Below, in pieces: positions 18,233 to 34,259 of a DNA stretch of 64,000 nucleotides. The position numbers were made by a program, and so were the translations under genes. Each line of letters opens with the position of its first letter. Positions within the stretch are counted from its first letter, which is position 1. A model generated the notes under the pieces. The model made no database searches. It was not told the DNA's origin and was given only the letters and a program-made list of their open reading frames with translations. The stretch lies in NCBI GenBank assembly GCA_002633025.1, contig NMRB01000350.1, positions 333,375-397,374 of the forward strand, written 5' to 3'. The stretch comes from Notospermus geniculatus (taxonomy: Eukaryota > Nemertea > Pilidiophora > Heteronemertea > Lineidae).

Positions 18233-21200
18233 ATGGGAAAAGATACTCCTTCTCGCTACCAATTTAGACGTATTGGAGCTTCCGCAACCCTGAAAACCGT
18301 CAAAGATGTCATCAGGTTGGTGCAAAAAAAAATGACGTAGGCCTAGGCCTAATTGCGTGCGCGTGCATCAGTGACAGTGTGCATGCTTGCATTGCATACC
18401 ACATGTCATCAGGCCTAGGGCCTAGGCCTATATGATTTAGATAATGGTGATGTATGGCGGCGGTGTGGGCTAAGCTGGCGTGGCTCAGGCTGAGTGAAGA
18501 CATTCCGTCTTCAGTCTTCAGAGAGTCGTGCATGTGTTTGCTCCAACAAAAGCACCATCAGCATCAGATCAGTGCAGTCAGTGTGGATATCATCAGTTCA
18601 ATCATGGCCATGCCATGGGCCGGGTGGGATGACGACAGGCATAGGTAGCTAATGTAAGCTAGGCCTACCACCAACCGGAACTATGATATAAATGATGATT
18701 GGAGGGCTAGGCCGAGGCGCGGCCTAGGTAGGCCAACTGAGCGCGGGTTCGTAAGAAGACTGGATCGGACCGAATCAGAGCATAAACTCACCAAATCTGA
18801 ATCAGTTAGGCTACTAAGGCATAGGCTAACATTCATTTTTCCCTTAAAACGCAAGAATCGTGAATTATAATGACCTAGAAATAAAGATACAGCGCAAATG
18901 TACACTTTAACGTTAATACGCATCTGTTCGTTATATTCCATAAACCTATAAGAACTCTTGGATAAACTTCATACCAAACCAAAGCCAACTCTAATTCGGT
19001 GCAACAGCGTCCCGATTCGGTGTTCCGATTCAGCATCCCGTGCATATGAGCATATGGTGCACATGAGTAAACCATAACGTCCCAGGCAATATCCGTCATA
19101 TCACATCATAAAAGAAGCTATGCCTGGGCAGTATGGTTACCGTAACTAACACATTCAGTGCCACCTGTTAACACATTACAGTACACTGAATTGATAGGTG
19201 CAAGCTTTGAGGTTCTTATTTAAAATAATTCATGCACATGGTACACTACGTTTGTTGTCATTTCTGTTTTAGACTTGATAAGGAAGTCATCACCATTGGC
19301 CGAAACATCAACAGTGACCTGTTCTTGGACTCAGCAATTCTCACGAACTTCATCTCAAGAAGACAGGCTGAGGTGGTGTGTCAGTCTGGAGAGTACATTC
19401 TGCGGGATTATAGCATGAATGGGAGCTATGTCAATGATTTCAGGGTAAGCAATTAGATGTTATAAATCCTGTGTAGACATCCTGCGAAAGTCGGCCATGA
19501 CAGCTCAGAAGGGGTAAACATGAACCTTGGCCTAGGGGGCCTAGTGCATTTGTACAGTTGGCTCTTGTTCCTAATGCACTAGGCCCAAGGTTTACCCCTT
19601 CTGGCCTGTCATGGCTGACTTTCTGGTTTCGATGGCAGGGATTTAATGGCAATACCATCAAACCCCTTTCTCGGCCAGTGATTATTAATTATCTGTGAAT
19701 TTTCATCTTTTTCTCCAGGTCAGTGACAAACGCACGTTGTGTGAAGGTGATGTCATCAAGTTTGGCCACACACAAGGGAAGAACATTCAGAAGAATGCAT
19801 TTGCGCCTCAGTCAATGGGCGAGTTTTCTTTCATTGTGAGTATCATGACTTTGCCTTGAGAATACTAATTTAATAAAATGTGCATGTACACAGCATCTTA
19901 ATTTGCCACCCATTTTGTTGTCTTATGATTGCCTTATTTGGAATTGACATAGATGATAGAATTACTTATGTGCTTTCAGTTTGAGAGGGTGCCAAGTGAA
20001 GATTCAGAAGACTCTGTTTTGAGGAGAGAAGACAACAGGCATGACTCGAACAAGGCAACTCCTCTCAAATCTATCCTTAGAAAAGCTGACTCGACAGTTC
20101 ATGAGTGGCCAAACATCCCAGTGAAGGATGAAAGCAATAAAGAAAATAAAGCCTACAGTACCAGCAGTATTAAAAACATTTTAAATGATGCCAAGACTTT
20201 GAATATGAGTGATACTTTACCAATGGAAAATAGTATAGTTGCAGATTCGCAAGATGGCATTGATGGTGATTCTAGTCAGAGCTCTCCGGTGCAGGAAATT
20301 TCTTGTCAGATATCGACGCATTTAAAACGAAACAACCTCAATAGTCCTCATATCAATGGGGACGGAGTTGCAACGAGTCCATTGATTCCGGTGATCGGAC
20401 GAAATCGTGAAACTCCTACTGAGTTTGTCAAAGGCTACCAGCCACGGCGTCTTATGCAGTCAACACCAGAGGGGACTCCGGTATTGAGCTTCGCCACGTC
20501 CTCTGTTGGGATTCTCCCCCTGAAATTTTCCACTGATCCCAACTCGCCACGTGATCATGGTCGAAATGAAAGAGTGCTAGAAAACGGTGAGTTCATGATT
20601 ATCATTAAGACACCAATAGTGTCCCAGACATCAAAACCTCTATTTTTATTAATAGGACACCAAAGTTCAGTCCCAAATCAATCCTTTCTAGGGCACCTCT
20701 CTAAGGACAGGTTCAAATGAAAAGGCAAAGCAATCAGTGACTATAACAGCCACTAAGGAAACTCAAACTGCTATTTCATTCTAAGGTGTACATTTTACAA
20801 TCCTGTTGCAGATGATGACCTTGCTGATCTTGCTGCCCACGCTGTCAACCACTTTGATAGTGATGAAGATGTATTTGATGCTGAAGGTAACATTCCATAT
20901 TATATTAAATTGGAGCGGCAGAGGTGTCGGACTCGTAATCGATAGGTTGCGGGTACGATTACCAGTTGGGTCTCCATATTTTTCTCTCAACAGTCGTTAG
21001 GATCGAGGGTAGCATTGATCGTGCTGCTCTGTGAGTTCCCCAGAAAGGTTCCTGAGGAGACGGCCGCAGGGTTCAGTTTGAAGTTGTTGATCTTGCTACC
21101 GGTAATTGGAGTGTGGTTATCAGACTGTTGTATGAACATTCTAAAAGTTATTGAAAACCGTTGTCGGGGTGAGAAAATTAATTAATTTCTCCATTGCCAG

Positions 21201-22691
21201 TAGACCCAATTTATTTTTCAGTAACTGCAGCAAAGAAACCTGCTTCTAACAAGTCTAACGATGCAACAGATGCCATGTCACCTCAAAACCTCCTCAAGCA
21301 ACTACAGGCCAACCTGAATTCAATTGAAAATAAACTTTCCTCGCATAATCTGAGTTCCCCAGAATCCCGTGGTTCCCCAGCTGCCAGTTCAGCAAACAGT
21401 CAGGGATCTACAAGACAAACATCAAATGCTAACTTTGTTCCATTTTGTGTCAAGCAATCAGGGATTGCCATTCAAGAAATTGAAAACAAAGAACATTCTG
21501 ATAGAAAACATTCTGAGATTTCCTCGCTGCATGCAAAAGAGGCTTCATCGGGCAGTCTGCAAAATCTTGCTGGATTAGTATCGCAACAGGAAAACACGAC
21601 AGGCTTGGAATCGCTGTCAACAACATTGTCATCACCGAATGCTGAGAAATGGAACAAAGCACCATCAGCCCAGTCAACATTGGATAAATTGTGGTCTCCA
21701 AAACCAATATCTGCTTCAGCATCAGAGCCAGAGCAGCTGACCGACATCGACGTAGAAGTTATTACTCCAGATCTTGAGGAAGTGCCAAAGACCTCGAATA
21801 GAAACAAAAGAAAATCCAACCAAAGCTTTGAAACTGTTGTTGAAAAGAAAACACCGAAGCCACAAACGTTGACAAGGTCTGTCCAGAAAGTATCAAAAAG
21901 AAAGTCCACACCAAGTACAGCTCGTGCCAAGAAAAAGTCAGGTTTGTTCGCCTTTATTCTCAGTTGATCATTATGGATGTTAGCTTGGAAATGAAGACTC
22001 CTCGTCTCATCGGATACTGAACGCATTTTCCTATTCTGATATGATTTTGCTTGTCTCTCTCAAGATTGACATTTGAAAGAGATATCAATGCTGTTTTTTA
22101 GGTTCATTCTCCAGTGGCAAATCTTCCAAGTCAAAGAAGAAGGTTCGAAAACAAGCCGAGGAAGACCCCAGATATGATTATGAATGTGATTCATTTGACT
22201 GCTGCAAACCTGACGACCCTCTCATATCCTGGGTGAGTTCAGTGTTCATTGATACAATAACAACGGCTAATTTGGCAGCTTCCTGTGTGCCCATGAGCAC
22301 TCTCTTTAGATTGACAATCAGCTTGCTGCCAGTCAACCATATTAATACCAATAGTAGAGCTTTAGGTTGGCTTGAACACCAAGTCCTGCTACTGAGTCCT
22401 GCTATAGCAGGACGAACGTTATCACTGCAGCACAAGTTGTTATGCAAGTTCACTTCAAAACAGTGTCATGGCAGCCCTCATGCCAAAAACCCTTGGCATT
22501 GTGCATCAATCAATACCCTCTGTCTCACAGTACCAGGAATCAGCACTTAAGTAACCAACAATAACCTTTGTTTTTGAACATTTCAGGTGCAATGTGATGA
22601 CTGTGATATGTGGTATCACACATCATGTGTTGGATGTCGTTACGAGCAGGTTCTGGATGAACACACCGAGTTCCACTGCGGATGTCGCTGA
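18233..22691 (+). CDS. TCF19: TCF19 orthologue (FHA + PHD finger)
   Basis: Exons 18233-18315, 19273-19444, 19719-19835, 19980-20586, 20812-20886, 21222-21941, 22102-22232, 22587-22691 join in frame to 669 residues. An FHA domain covers about residues 10-122 (ITIGRNINSD, ISRRQAEV, MNGSYVND, EGDVIKFG). A long Ser/Thr-rich and Lys-rich middle follows. A C-terminal PHD finger covers about 607-669 (SWVQCDDCDMWYHTSCVGC). Human TCF19 has the same order, FHA first and PHD at the extreme C-terminus, but is roughly half as long. The difference is in the unstructured middle. TCF19 is a nuclear chromatin reader linked to cell-cycle progression; its PHD binds methylated H3K4. The last Cys pair reads FHCGCR (C-x-C), where human has C-x2-C. 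The first exon is short and its ATG is the only good start in frame. Confidence 0.9.
19486..19623. repeat. Inverted-repeat element in TCF19 intron 2
   Basis: Arms 'gaaagtcggccatgacag' and 'ctgtcatggctgactttc' plus inner pairs 'agaaggggtaaac' / 'gtttaccccttct' and 'ctagtgcatt' / 'aatgcactag'. About 138 bp, no coding content. Probably a MITE. Confidence 0.65.
20912..20985 (+). mobile_element. tRNA-derived SINE head in TCF19 intron 5
   Basis: The sequence 'gagcggcagaggtgtcgg' resembles a pol III A box and, about 35 bases on, 'gggtacgattacc' resembles a B box (GGTTCGANTCC). Such a pair inside an intron without a complete cloverleaf suggests a SINE rather than a tRNA gene. Confidence 0.5.
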
Positions 22692-23398
22692 TCAACTTTG
22701 CTAGTGATCATGACATTTTGTTGGAGCAGTATACAGTACTATGGCATATTGTTGTTACAGTGTGTTGCGAAAGCATTACAAGTTGTACAGTTCATGTTCC
22801 GTGGTTCAATGATATCAATTTTTCGTATTCGTTTATATCAACTATCAAGGACTCTGACTTCTTGTTCTTTTGATGAAATCATAGCATGGAAAGAAAACAA
22901 GGTCACACTATGAATTTGAAGCCATTGTTCTCAATACTTAAATTTTGTGCAGTAGAGTTGATTTTATGTCAGATTTTATAGAGGGGATCTAGTTGTTCCT
23001 GGAACTCAAAGATCAAGGTTAACATTTTCAACTTTGATGGATTGTTGTAGAGCAACTCCTAGCGATAAGGTCATGTAGTCTCTTTTATCGATTTTCTGTG
23101 GATCTCAAGAGGTCAGTGCGACGGACCAACTTAGAAGATGTGGTATTGGGCCTGTGGTCCAGCGCAGGTTCCGTGATGACTGATGAGAAAGAATATATAG
23201 GCCTATGTTCAGATGCTTGTATGAATATGATGTATCACTGCATTGCTGAACGTGTTTCTCCATCTGAGTTTTTCTTATGGCCAAGTTGCCAATAGAGCCA
23301 AGTTGCATGAGAAGATTCTCACGTGGAAGAGCACCTTCAGAAGTGCTTGAATGTACTGTGGCATTCTACCGATTGAATGTAAACTGGACGAGAGAAGT

Positions 23399-23404
23399 AA
23401 TAAA
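23399..23404 (+). promoter_or_regulatory. Poly(A) signal AATAAA for TCF19
   Basis: AATAAA about 708 bases after the TCF19 stop, just before the fold-back element at 23424. No better signal is nearer the stop. Confidence 0.5.
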
Positions 23405-23423
23405 GTACATATACATGTAGTAG

Positions 23424-23623
23424 GATAATAAACAAGAAGTCAATCTCCAGAATTCACGAATTTTCGACCCCAACCGGGGTCTTTTTCAAGTGGAACTTTA
23501 CAATCTGAAACTAGAAAAGACTTTTCTTTTCTAGAGTTTCAGATTGTAAAGTTCCACTTGAAAAAGACCCCAGTTGGGGTCGAAAATTCGTGAATTCTGG
23601 AGATTGACTTCTTGTTTATTATC
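23424..23623. mobile_element. Near-perfect 200-bp fold-back element
   Basis: Arms of about 90 bases: 'gataataaacaagaagtc' through 'gaattttcgaccccaac' and on to 'gttccacttg', then the inverse back to 'gacttcttgtttattatc'. Only a few mismatches (e.g. aaccgggg / ccagttgg), so it is young. It sits just after TCF19. Confidence 0.8.
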
Positions 23624-23629
23624 ATTTAG

Positions 23630-25502
23630 TGTGTCAATTTTGTGCTTTTTGTACCTTGGATACATGTAGTAGGCTTATGAATTATAGGCACTTATATCAT
23701 GTCTACGAGGCCTGAGTTCATGAAAGGCATAATGATATTGCATTCCTCCATCAGATAGGAGAGGGATTCTGTTTTCTGACCATGCTGAAGGAAGTTTGTG
23801 TACTGGTACATGTAAACTTTCTAGTGCCATCAACTGTTCTGTAAAAATCATATGTTGAGAATTATAGACAATCATTCTTTGTATCAAATTTGGCATCTTG
23901 TTGATTCCTTTCCAATTTGTCAAGCCTTTCTTGATTTGATACCCCATACAGTGCTGACTATTGAAGCATGCAGACAAGTTATAATTCGTAAGGCATGGAT
24001 CACTCATGTCCTGTAGGAGCCGGTAGGAGCATGGTCCTGGTCTCGTGGGAGCATGTACTACATGGAGGTACGCCATACAATACTTCAGGGAGGCGTCCTT
24101 AGCTGCTGAAGAATCCCAGAGGGAATTTTGGCAGTCTGGAGGCATTCAGGCATGCCAAGGAGTACGACTGATTCTACCACAGTGAAAGAATCAGCACCAG
24201 TTGACTTTGATCTGCAAGGTCTTGATTCCAAGGCAGGTTTGTGACAAAGTCCCCATCTTTGTTCACTCATGTTCATGAACTGAAAGCTCAGAGTTAAAAG
24301 AGAGAAACTTTTATTGTCTTCGCATAATTTCCCCAAATAAAATAGCCTAACATAGGTTGAGGTAATGAATGTAATTTGAGTTGCAGATCCGCATACACAC
24401 ATGACTGTCCCAGTTGACTGGTCTCTGCCAATTTTCACACCTAACCTGGAAGGAAGGTTCAAAGCAGGGCCAGGGTCTTTCACCATTTGAACCCCTTTTT
24501 GGACTGGGAACCAGTGTGGCTGCTAAAGCATTAAGTACACTATCATCACTTTACAAACTGATTGGCTGACAAAACATAGTGTATGTACATGTACACACTA
24601 TATTTGTTCAAAAAAATAACTACATGTATTTAAAAAACAACTAAACATACATGTATGTAGGCCTACCGATAAATATTTGATAGCAGCCAGACCTGAAGAT
24701 TTGGTGTAGAAAATAAAACACTCAGTGCACCAAAAAATCAACAACACATTCCTAACAAAAATAATACATTACATGTACCGTACTTTGCAAAAAGGGTCCG
24801 GTACTCACTACACATCACAGTTAAACATAAGTAATCAAAAATACAAGATATATAAACTAACAAATGTTATCATTTGTGGGGAAGTGGGTAAGTCATAGAT
24901 TGTACGACAAATGAGTGGGTAAATGTGAGATCATCCAATCAAGAGTGACCCTCATGCAGGGCAAGGACATCTAGCCTACAGAACCAGGTTTCAGAAGGTC
25001 TAGACCTGCATGACAACAGGTGAAGGGGTAATTCATTACACAGATTCATAGGTATCGCAGAATAGTCTCTGTCATAAAGCTTTTCGTACGGGAAATTACT
25101 TCACCAGAGCACACAACTACCACAATACATGTTCTTCTATCACAGAATGCATATGGAAGACTGAAGAAAACTAGAACATGATTTCAACATATCCAAGTAA
25201 ATACCTTTCGGCATGCACCAGACACAAATGAAATAACAACAAGCGGGGTGAGCACACCAGGACAAAGTTTGATAAGCCCAGTGACAAGATACAGGTACAG
25301 TAAATAAATAACTTGTGATAAATCGGAACTTTGATAGATTTCTTTCAAAGTCACCAAGTCGGTATCATAATAGGCTATCTGATGAAAGATCTCATACAAC
25401 ACATTCTGAACCCAATCGACTCTTCCTTTGAATTCACAAAAGCAATGTAATAAAGAGGAGGAAACACCAGGGCACGCTGTGTGCAGGGTTTGATATGGAT
25501 TG
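23630..25502. other. Gene-poor stretch between TCF19 and LRP2BP
   Basis: Convergent intergenic DNA. Minus-strand open frames at 23675-24145 (156 codons) and 24085-24486 (133 codons) are the longest, but show no domain, no splice-supported extension and no compositional sign of coding that I can name. I leave them uncalled. Confidence 0.45.
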
Positions 25503-25508
25503 TTTATT
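25503..25508 (-). promoter_or_regulatory. Poly(A) signal for LRP2BP
   Basis: AATAAA on the minus strand, 86 bases after the LRP2BP stop codon. The position is well suited for 3' end formation. Confidence 0.6.
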
Positions 25509-25594
25509 TAGACATAGAAATGTAAACACATGTGTAGACATTTGGACGGAAATATCAAGAAAATGCAGATTCTGTTGAGTGTTGACACACATCC

Positions 25595-30026
<4,432 letters not shown>

Positions 30027-30427
30027 CTCAAAAAATAAGACCAGAAAATTTTATTGTAATTGTCGGGTAAGGCCCACCTATAATCATCCTACACCTAGCC
30101 TGAAGAAAATGATACGTTGGGCCTTGGGCTTACGGGCTGAAGCCCTGCTGCTGAGGTCTAGCTACCTCATGAAGAAAGTTTTTTGTTGGATTTAGGACCG
30201 AATTTTCGAACTTTTTCAAATATATTTCGAATTATATATTTTATTAGCTGCTTGCTTGCTAAAAAATCTTTATGCAATTCTAGTGGCTTACTACTGACAC
30301 TGACTGTATGACCTTTCTTTTTTTGAACGCCTCTGACGTCTGAGTCTGACCGTGCAAAATCCCATTGAAAAAACCCAAGCAATGGCAAAATCGTAAAAAA
30401 AGATGGTTTCGCAAGCTGTCTTAGTGT

Positions 30428-30826
30428 NNNNNNNNNNNNNNNNNNNNNNNNNNNNNNNNNNNNNNNNNNNNNNNNNNNNNNNNNNNNNNNNNNNNNNNNN
30501 NNNNNNNNNNNNNNNNNNNNNNNNNNNNNNNNNNNNNNNNNNNNNNNNNNNNNNNNNNNNNNNNNNNNNNNNNNNNNNNNNNNNNNNNNNNNNNNNNNNN
30601 NNNNNNNNNNNNNNNNNNNNNNNNNNNNNNNNNNNNNNNNNNNNNNNNNNNNNNNNNNNNNNNNNNNNNNNNNNNNNNNNNNNNNNNNNNNNNNNNNNNN
30701 NNNNNNNNNNNNNNNNNNNNNNNNNNNNNNNNNNNNNNNNNNNNNNNNNNNNNNNNNNNNNNNNNNNNNNNNNNNNNNNNNNNNNNNNNNNNNNNNNNNN
30801 NNNNNNNNNNNNNNNNNNNNNNNNNN
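30428..30826. other. Assembly gap (N)
   Basis: 399 unknown bases just upstream of LRP2BP exon 1. Any promoter or first exon of a divergent gene could be hidden here. Confidence 1.
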
Positions 30827-30944
30827 GACGGACAATAAATCTCTGTTAGCATGGAATAAACTGAGGTCAGATGCGAACTGTCTGAGAGGCTTCTCTCCCC
30901 CGAACAAATAGTCCGATCTGACGTTCCTCGTGTGGCGCTGGCGA

Positions 30945-30952
30945 TGACGTCA
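30945..30952. promoter_or_regulatory. CRE/ATF palindrome TGACGTCA
   Basis: Perfect CRE consensus after the N gap, about 0.9 kb upstream of LRP2BP and about 200 bases before the duplicated block of the ARMH3 flank. Confidence 0.3.
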
Positions 30953-31153
30953 TTTCAATGGAGGCAGCCGATCGGCGAAAATGACATTTTGGTCAATTTC
31001 AATGACTTAACTGCAATAAAGTCCGATGAAACTTGGATTATAAGATACCGCCAAGAAAGACAAGTCGACTGACGCATGTTTCATCAAAATCGGCCCAGGC
31101 GTTGCGGAGCTATCGTTGATAAACCTCGCGACAATCGGAACTGGAATGAAGAG

Positions 31154-32181
31154 TAGGTGACGGTCTAATGCATCATGCACATGACATGACGACAATCAGC
31201 ATGATCAGTCAGTGATGGTGAATCACACATGTCACAATGTCAATGCACATGATGATGCACTGCACTGCAGTGCAGTGCAGTAAGTAGTACATTTTGCATG
31301 GATTTTTGATTGAATTTTTGTGTTCCCCTTAGGCCTAGCAGCATGCATGCAGCATGACTGAGCATGGATTAAAATGAGCCATAGGCCTAGCTATGTACCC
31401 ACCGACATTTTGGCCGGATTCAATGCGGAAATTATTCACATTTCACACAAAAATAGCAGAACCACGAGGACGACACGCGCACGCGGCACCATGACGACTG
31501 CAACACCACTCACCAGTGTGGGGCTATATTTACACAAACTCCTTGCAGTGTCGTCTGCACACTCCAGACGGCACAGGTATTGGTTCAAAATGCCGCCGCC
31601 AGGAGAGCTCCCGCAGATCGGTTAATCGGTCGATAGTAGCGATAAACTTAATTGTAACTTAATAACTCAATAAACTTAATTGTAATTGTAATTGTAATTG
31701 TAATTGGTCGATAGTAGCGCGTAGCATACTATGCATAAAGTTGAACGAATTTTATCACAGTTAGTAAGTGAAAAATCATAGACTACAACAGAATATATTT
31801 TGAGTAGCAATATGAACTCTGTGCAAGTAAATTAAGTATATACATTTAATACGAATCGCCTATTTTTGCACGTCTGATAATGAACTGCTGGATTCATCTA
31901 ATTTGCATATCGGAATGAGAAATCATAAAAATGATTGATAAATGCACACATAAGTTCACACATTTCTAAAAATAGATTAAAGCGATGACGTTGCCAATCT
32001 GTGTGTTGGCGATGGTATATCTGATATAGTGCGTACCGGAGTTTTTTGCAACGTTTACCTGAAGAATTTGACAGCTTCAAAATCATTCATTCAGCTTCAG
32101 ATAATACAGTTTCATTGTTGTATGTTTGCATGTTAACATATTGTATTGTATTCCAGTAGCCCTATGTCGACCTGCACCTTG
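31154..32181 (+). repeat. ARMH3 upstream block, first copy
   Basis: Near-identical to 53814-54771 including single-copy-like text, then both diverge abruptly after 'cgacctgcaccttg'. This copy has a 78-base insertion (31642-31719). The open frames inside (e.g. 31374-31625) are shared but carry no domain. Confidence 0.9.
31642..31719. mobile_element. Short retroposon-like insertion with 14-bp target duplication
   Basis: GGTCGATAGTAGCG occurs at 31628-31641 and again at 31706-31719. Between them lie 64 bases ending in an (AATTGT)n-type run. The second haplotype block has only one copy of the 14-mer at 54296-54309. This looks like target-primed insertion of a very short fragment with a microsatellite tail. 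Confidence 0.7.
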
Positions 32182-33649
32182 AATACAACCTTCCTGCAGA
32201 ACACATTCCTCACGTTCCGGGAAATCTCACGCATAGGGAACTCACGATCAGGGAACACACTTGACACTAGCGGCGAAATATCGTGCCTCATTTCACCACT
32301 AGCGTAGGTGGAAGGCCGCCATTTTGGATCTTGCCGGCGCGCATGTAGAAATAGTTCGGTCGGCCTAATCGCACAATTCTTTCTAATTAGTATTCAGTTC
32401 ATTTCTAATACCACTTGTTATCAACACGAAGTCCTTTTAGTCTGAAAATATTCGCCTTGAACCCAACAGCACCACTTTTCAACATCATCTATCATCAAGC
32501 GTAGATGCCACTGGGTTGGCGGTGACACGGCTGGCCTGTTCACGATGGTTAAAAACCTTTACCAAAATGTAGTAATCTGCACTACTTTCAAGATGGAAAC
32601 CTAGCACCTGCGCTAGTGGTGATATAGAAGATATCGCCATCTAGTGTCAAGTGTGGATCAGGGAAGTAACCCAGGTGGAGGGTATCAATGACGTATGAGA
32701 TCTATAATCTAGTGAGAAGGATAGGGGTCACTACCGGTAGCTTAGTGTTGTGATATACATAGCTACTTACAGTCTGTTTTGAAATTTCCAACTGGGCTTA
32801 TCGTATTCAATTAATACAGGTTGTGTCAAAAAAATGTCCCGCGTTAAAAATAATGTCATGATGTAACGTGGTTTAGGCCTCGTTTTTGTCGTTTGGCCTA
32901 GTCACTTTTTCTAAATGGTCATTAAATGTTTTAGGCCTTATACATGTATTTAAATAAGGCCTATAACCGTTCTAAGTACCCGTAGGCTCCTACTCCTCCT
33001 CATTGCTTTGCCACCTCTCCACCCTGATGTTTCCCTCAATTTTGAAATGTACAAAGGTCTGCCTAGGCCTAGCAGGGTTTCCGCCAGGATTTTCAAGGAG
33101 CGGGGAGAAAAAAATTTTGAAAAAAAGTATTTTTTTTTCTCGTTTGTTTTCTTAAAAACGGCCTCCAGAGTCATTTTTTTTCATTCCAAAATGCAAAATT
33201 AGTCTTCCTTCTGCATGAAAATTGTATTTGAAATGTAAGGCCTTCCGTACCGTTAACGTTTTTCAATGTGGCCGTTTTTCTGTGTGATTCCCATTACATA
33301 CGCACTGGGAAACAGTGTGTTGCCCATTGTCAAGTCGCCGCTTATTCCGCCAATCTATTGTAATGTCAAACCATGGCTCACGGGGGCCTCACTGAAAAAC
33401 GTTACACCGGCATCGGAAAATTCCACACTTGCCGCTGTCATAGTAACAAAGAGAAAACTTTCATTTTTATTTAAATTTTATTTGTATGTTTAAACAAACC
33501 AAGAATGACCACCCAACATTTTCAGATTTATAGGCCTACCGGGTAATATTTTCTTGTTGGTGGAAATCATGCTCCCTTCGGGCTAGGCCTACAGTAGGCT
33601 AGAAGGCATAGGCCCATTTGTGTTTCTATTTCACACCAGAAGTAATAGT
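32182..33649. other. Unique stretch, no gene seen
   Basis: Starts where the duplicated block breaks off. Contains a first 'gaaatctcacgca.aggga' word (about 32218) related to the array at 34.3-36.3 kb. No exon recognised. Confidence 0.4.
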
Positions 33650-34150
33650 GCGCAGCTCCTGTAGGATTTTTTTGCTAAAGTTGATTTTTTTGCAGTTCTA
33701 GGTACTTTATGGTCCAAACTATCAGCAATTGATGGGGTGCAAATTTTCTGGCCACTAACCTCTTTGTGGGGCGTCCCCCAATTTTGCGAACTGACTTTGT
33801 AGAGGACAATAAGAGACAATGTACTGCTAACTTTTGTATTTACACCCCATAAATGTATTTCCAACAGATAGAAATGTGGTGCCTAGGAATCAGATAAACC
33901 TGTTCTGGGGCATTTTTAAACAGTTTAGGAAGGACGTTTTATGCATTTTGACTCAGTTTACCGTCATCTCTCATTACATAATGACTAAAAACAATTAAGA
34001 ATATGCCTATCTGATTCCTAGGCACCACATTTCTATCTGTTGGTAATGCATTTATGGGGTGTAAATCCACCGTTCAAAAGTTAGCTGTACATCGACTCCC
34101 AGATTCTCCTGCACAACTCTCAACTTTAGCAAAAAATCCTACGGGAGAAC
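33650..34150. repeat. About 500-bp fold-back element
   Basis: Left arm 33655-33892 contains 'tgctaaagttg', 'taacttttgtatttacaccccataaatg' in pieces and 'agatagaaatgtggtgccta'. The right arm 34010-34148 carries the inverse ('taggcaccacatttctatct', 'atggggtgtaaat', 'caactttagca'). Arms are imperfect and unequal, so it is an older element. Confidence 0.65.
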
Positions 34151-34259
34151 ATCATACCGCACTATGCACAGGGAAGTAATATTATAATGTAGGCCTGGCC
34201 TAGTTGTTAGGACATAACATTTGAAATGTTGGCATCTTACCGGTGTGATTGGTGAAATC

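Noticed and set aside
17956-18267. 103-codon frame overlapping the TCF19 start
   Set aside because: Different frame from the FHA protein and AT-rich low-complexity text.
23675-24486. Minus-strand open frames of 156 and 133 codons
   Set aside because: No recognisable motif, no flanking splice agreement, and they lie in the convergent gap between TCF19 and LRP2BP. Chance frames are likely.
31374-31625. 83-codon open frame repeated at 54045-54293
   Set aside because: It recurs only because the whole block is duplicated. It has no domain, and the copies differ by indels that are not multiples kept in frame (e.g. a 6-base and a 3-base change near the middle with altered residues).
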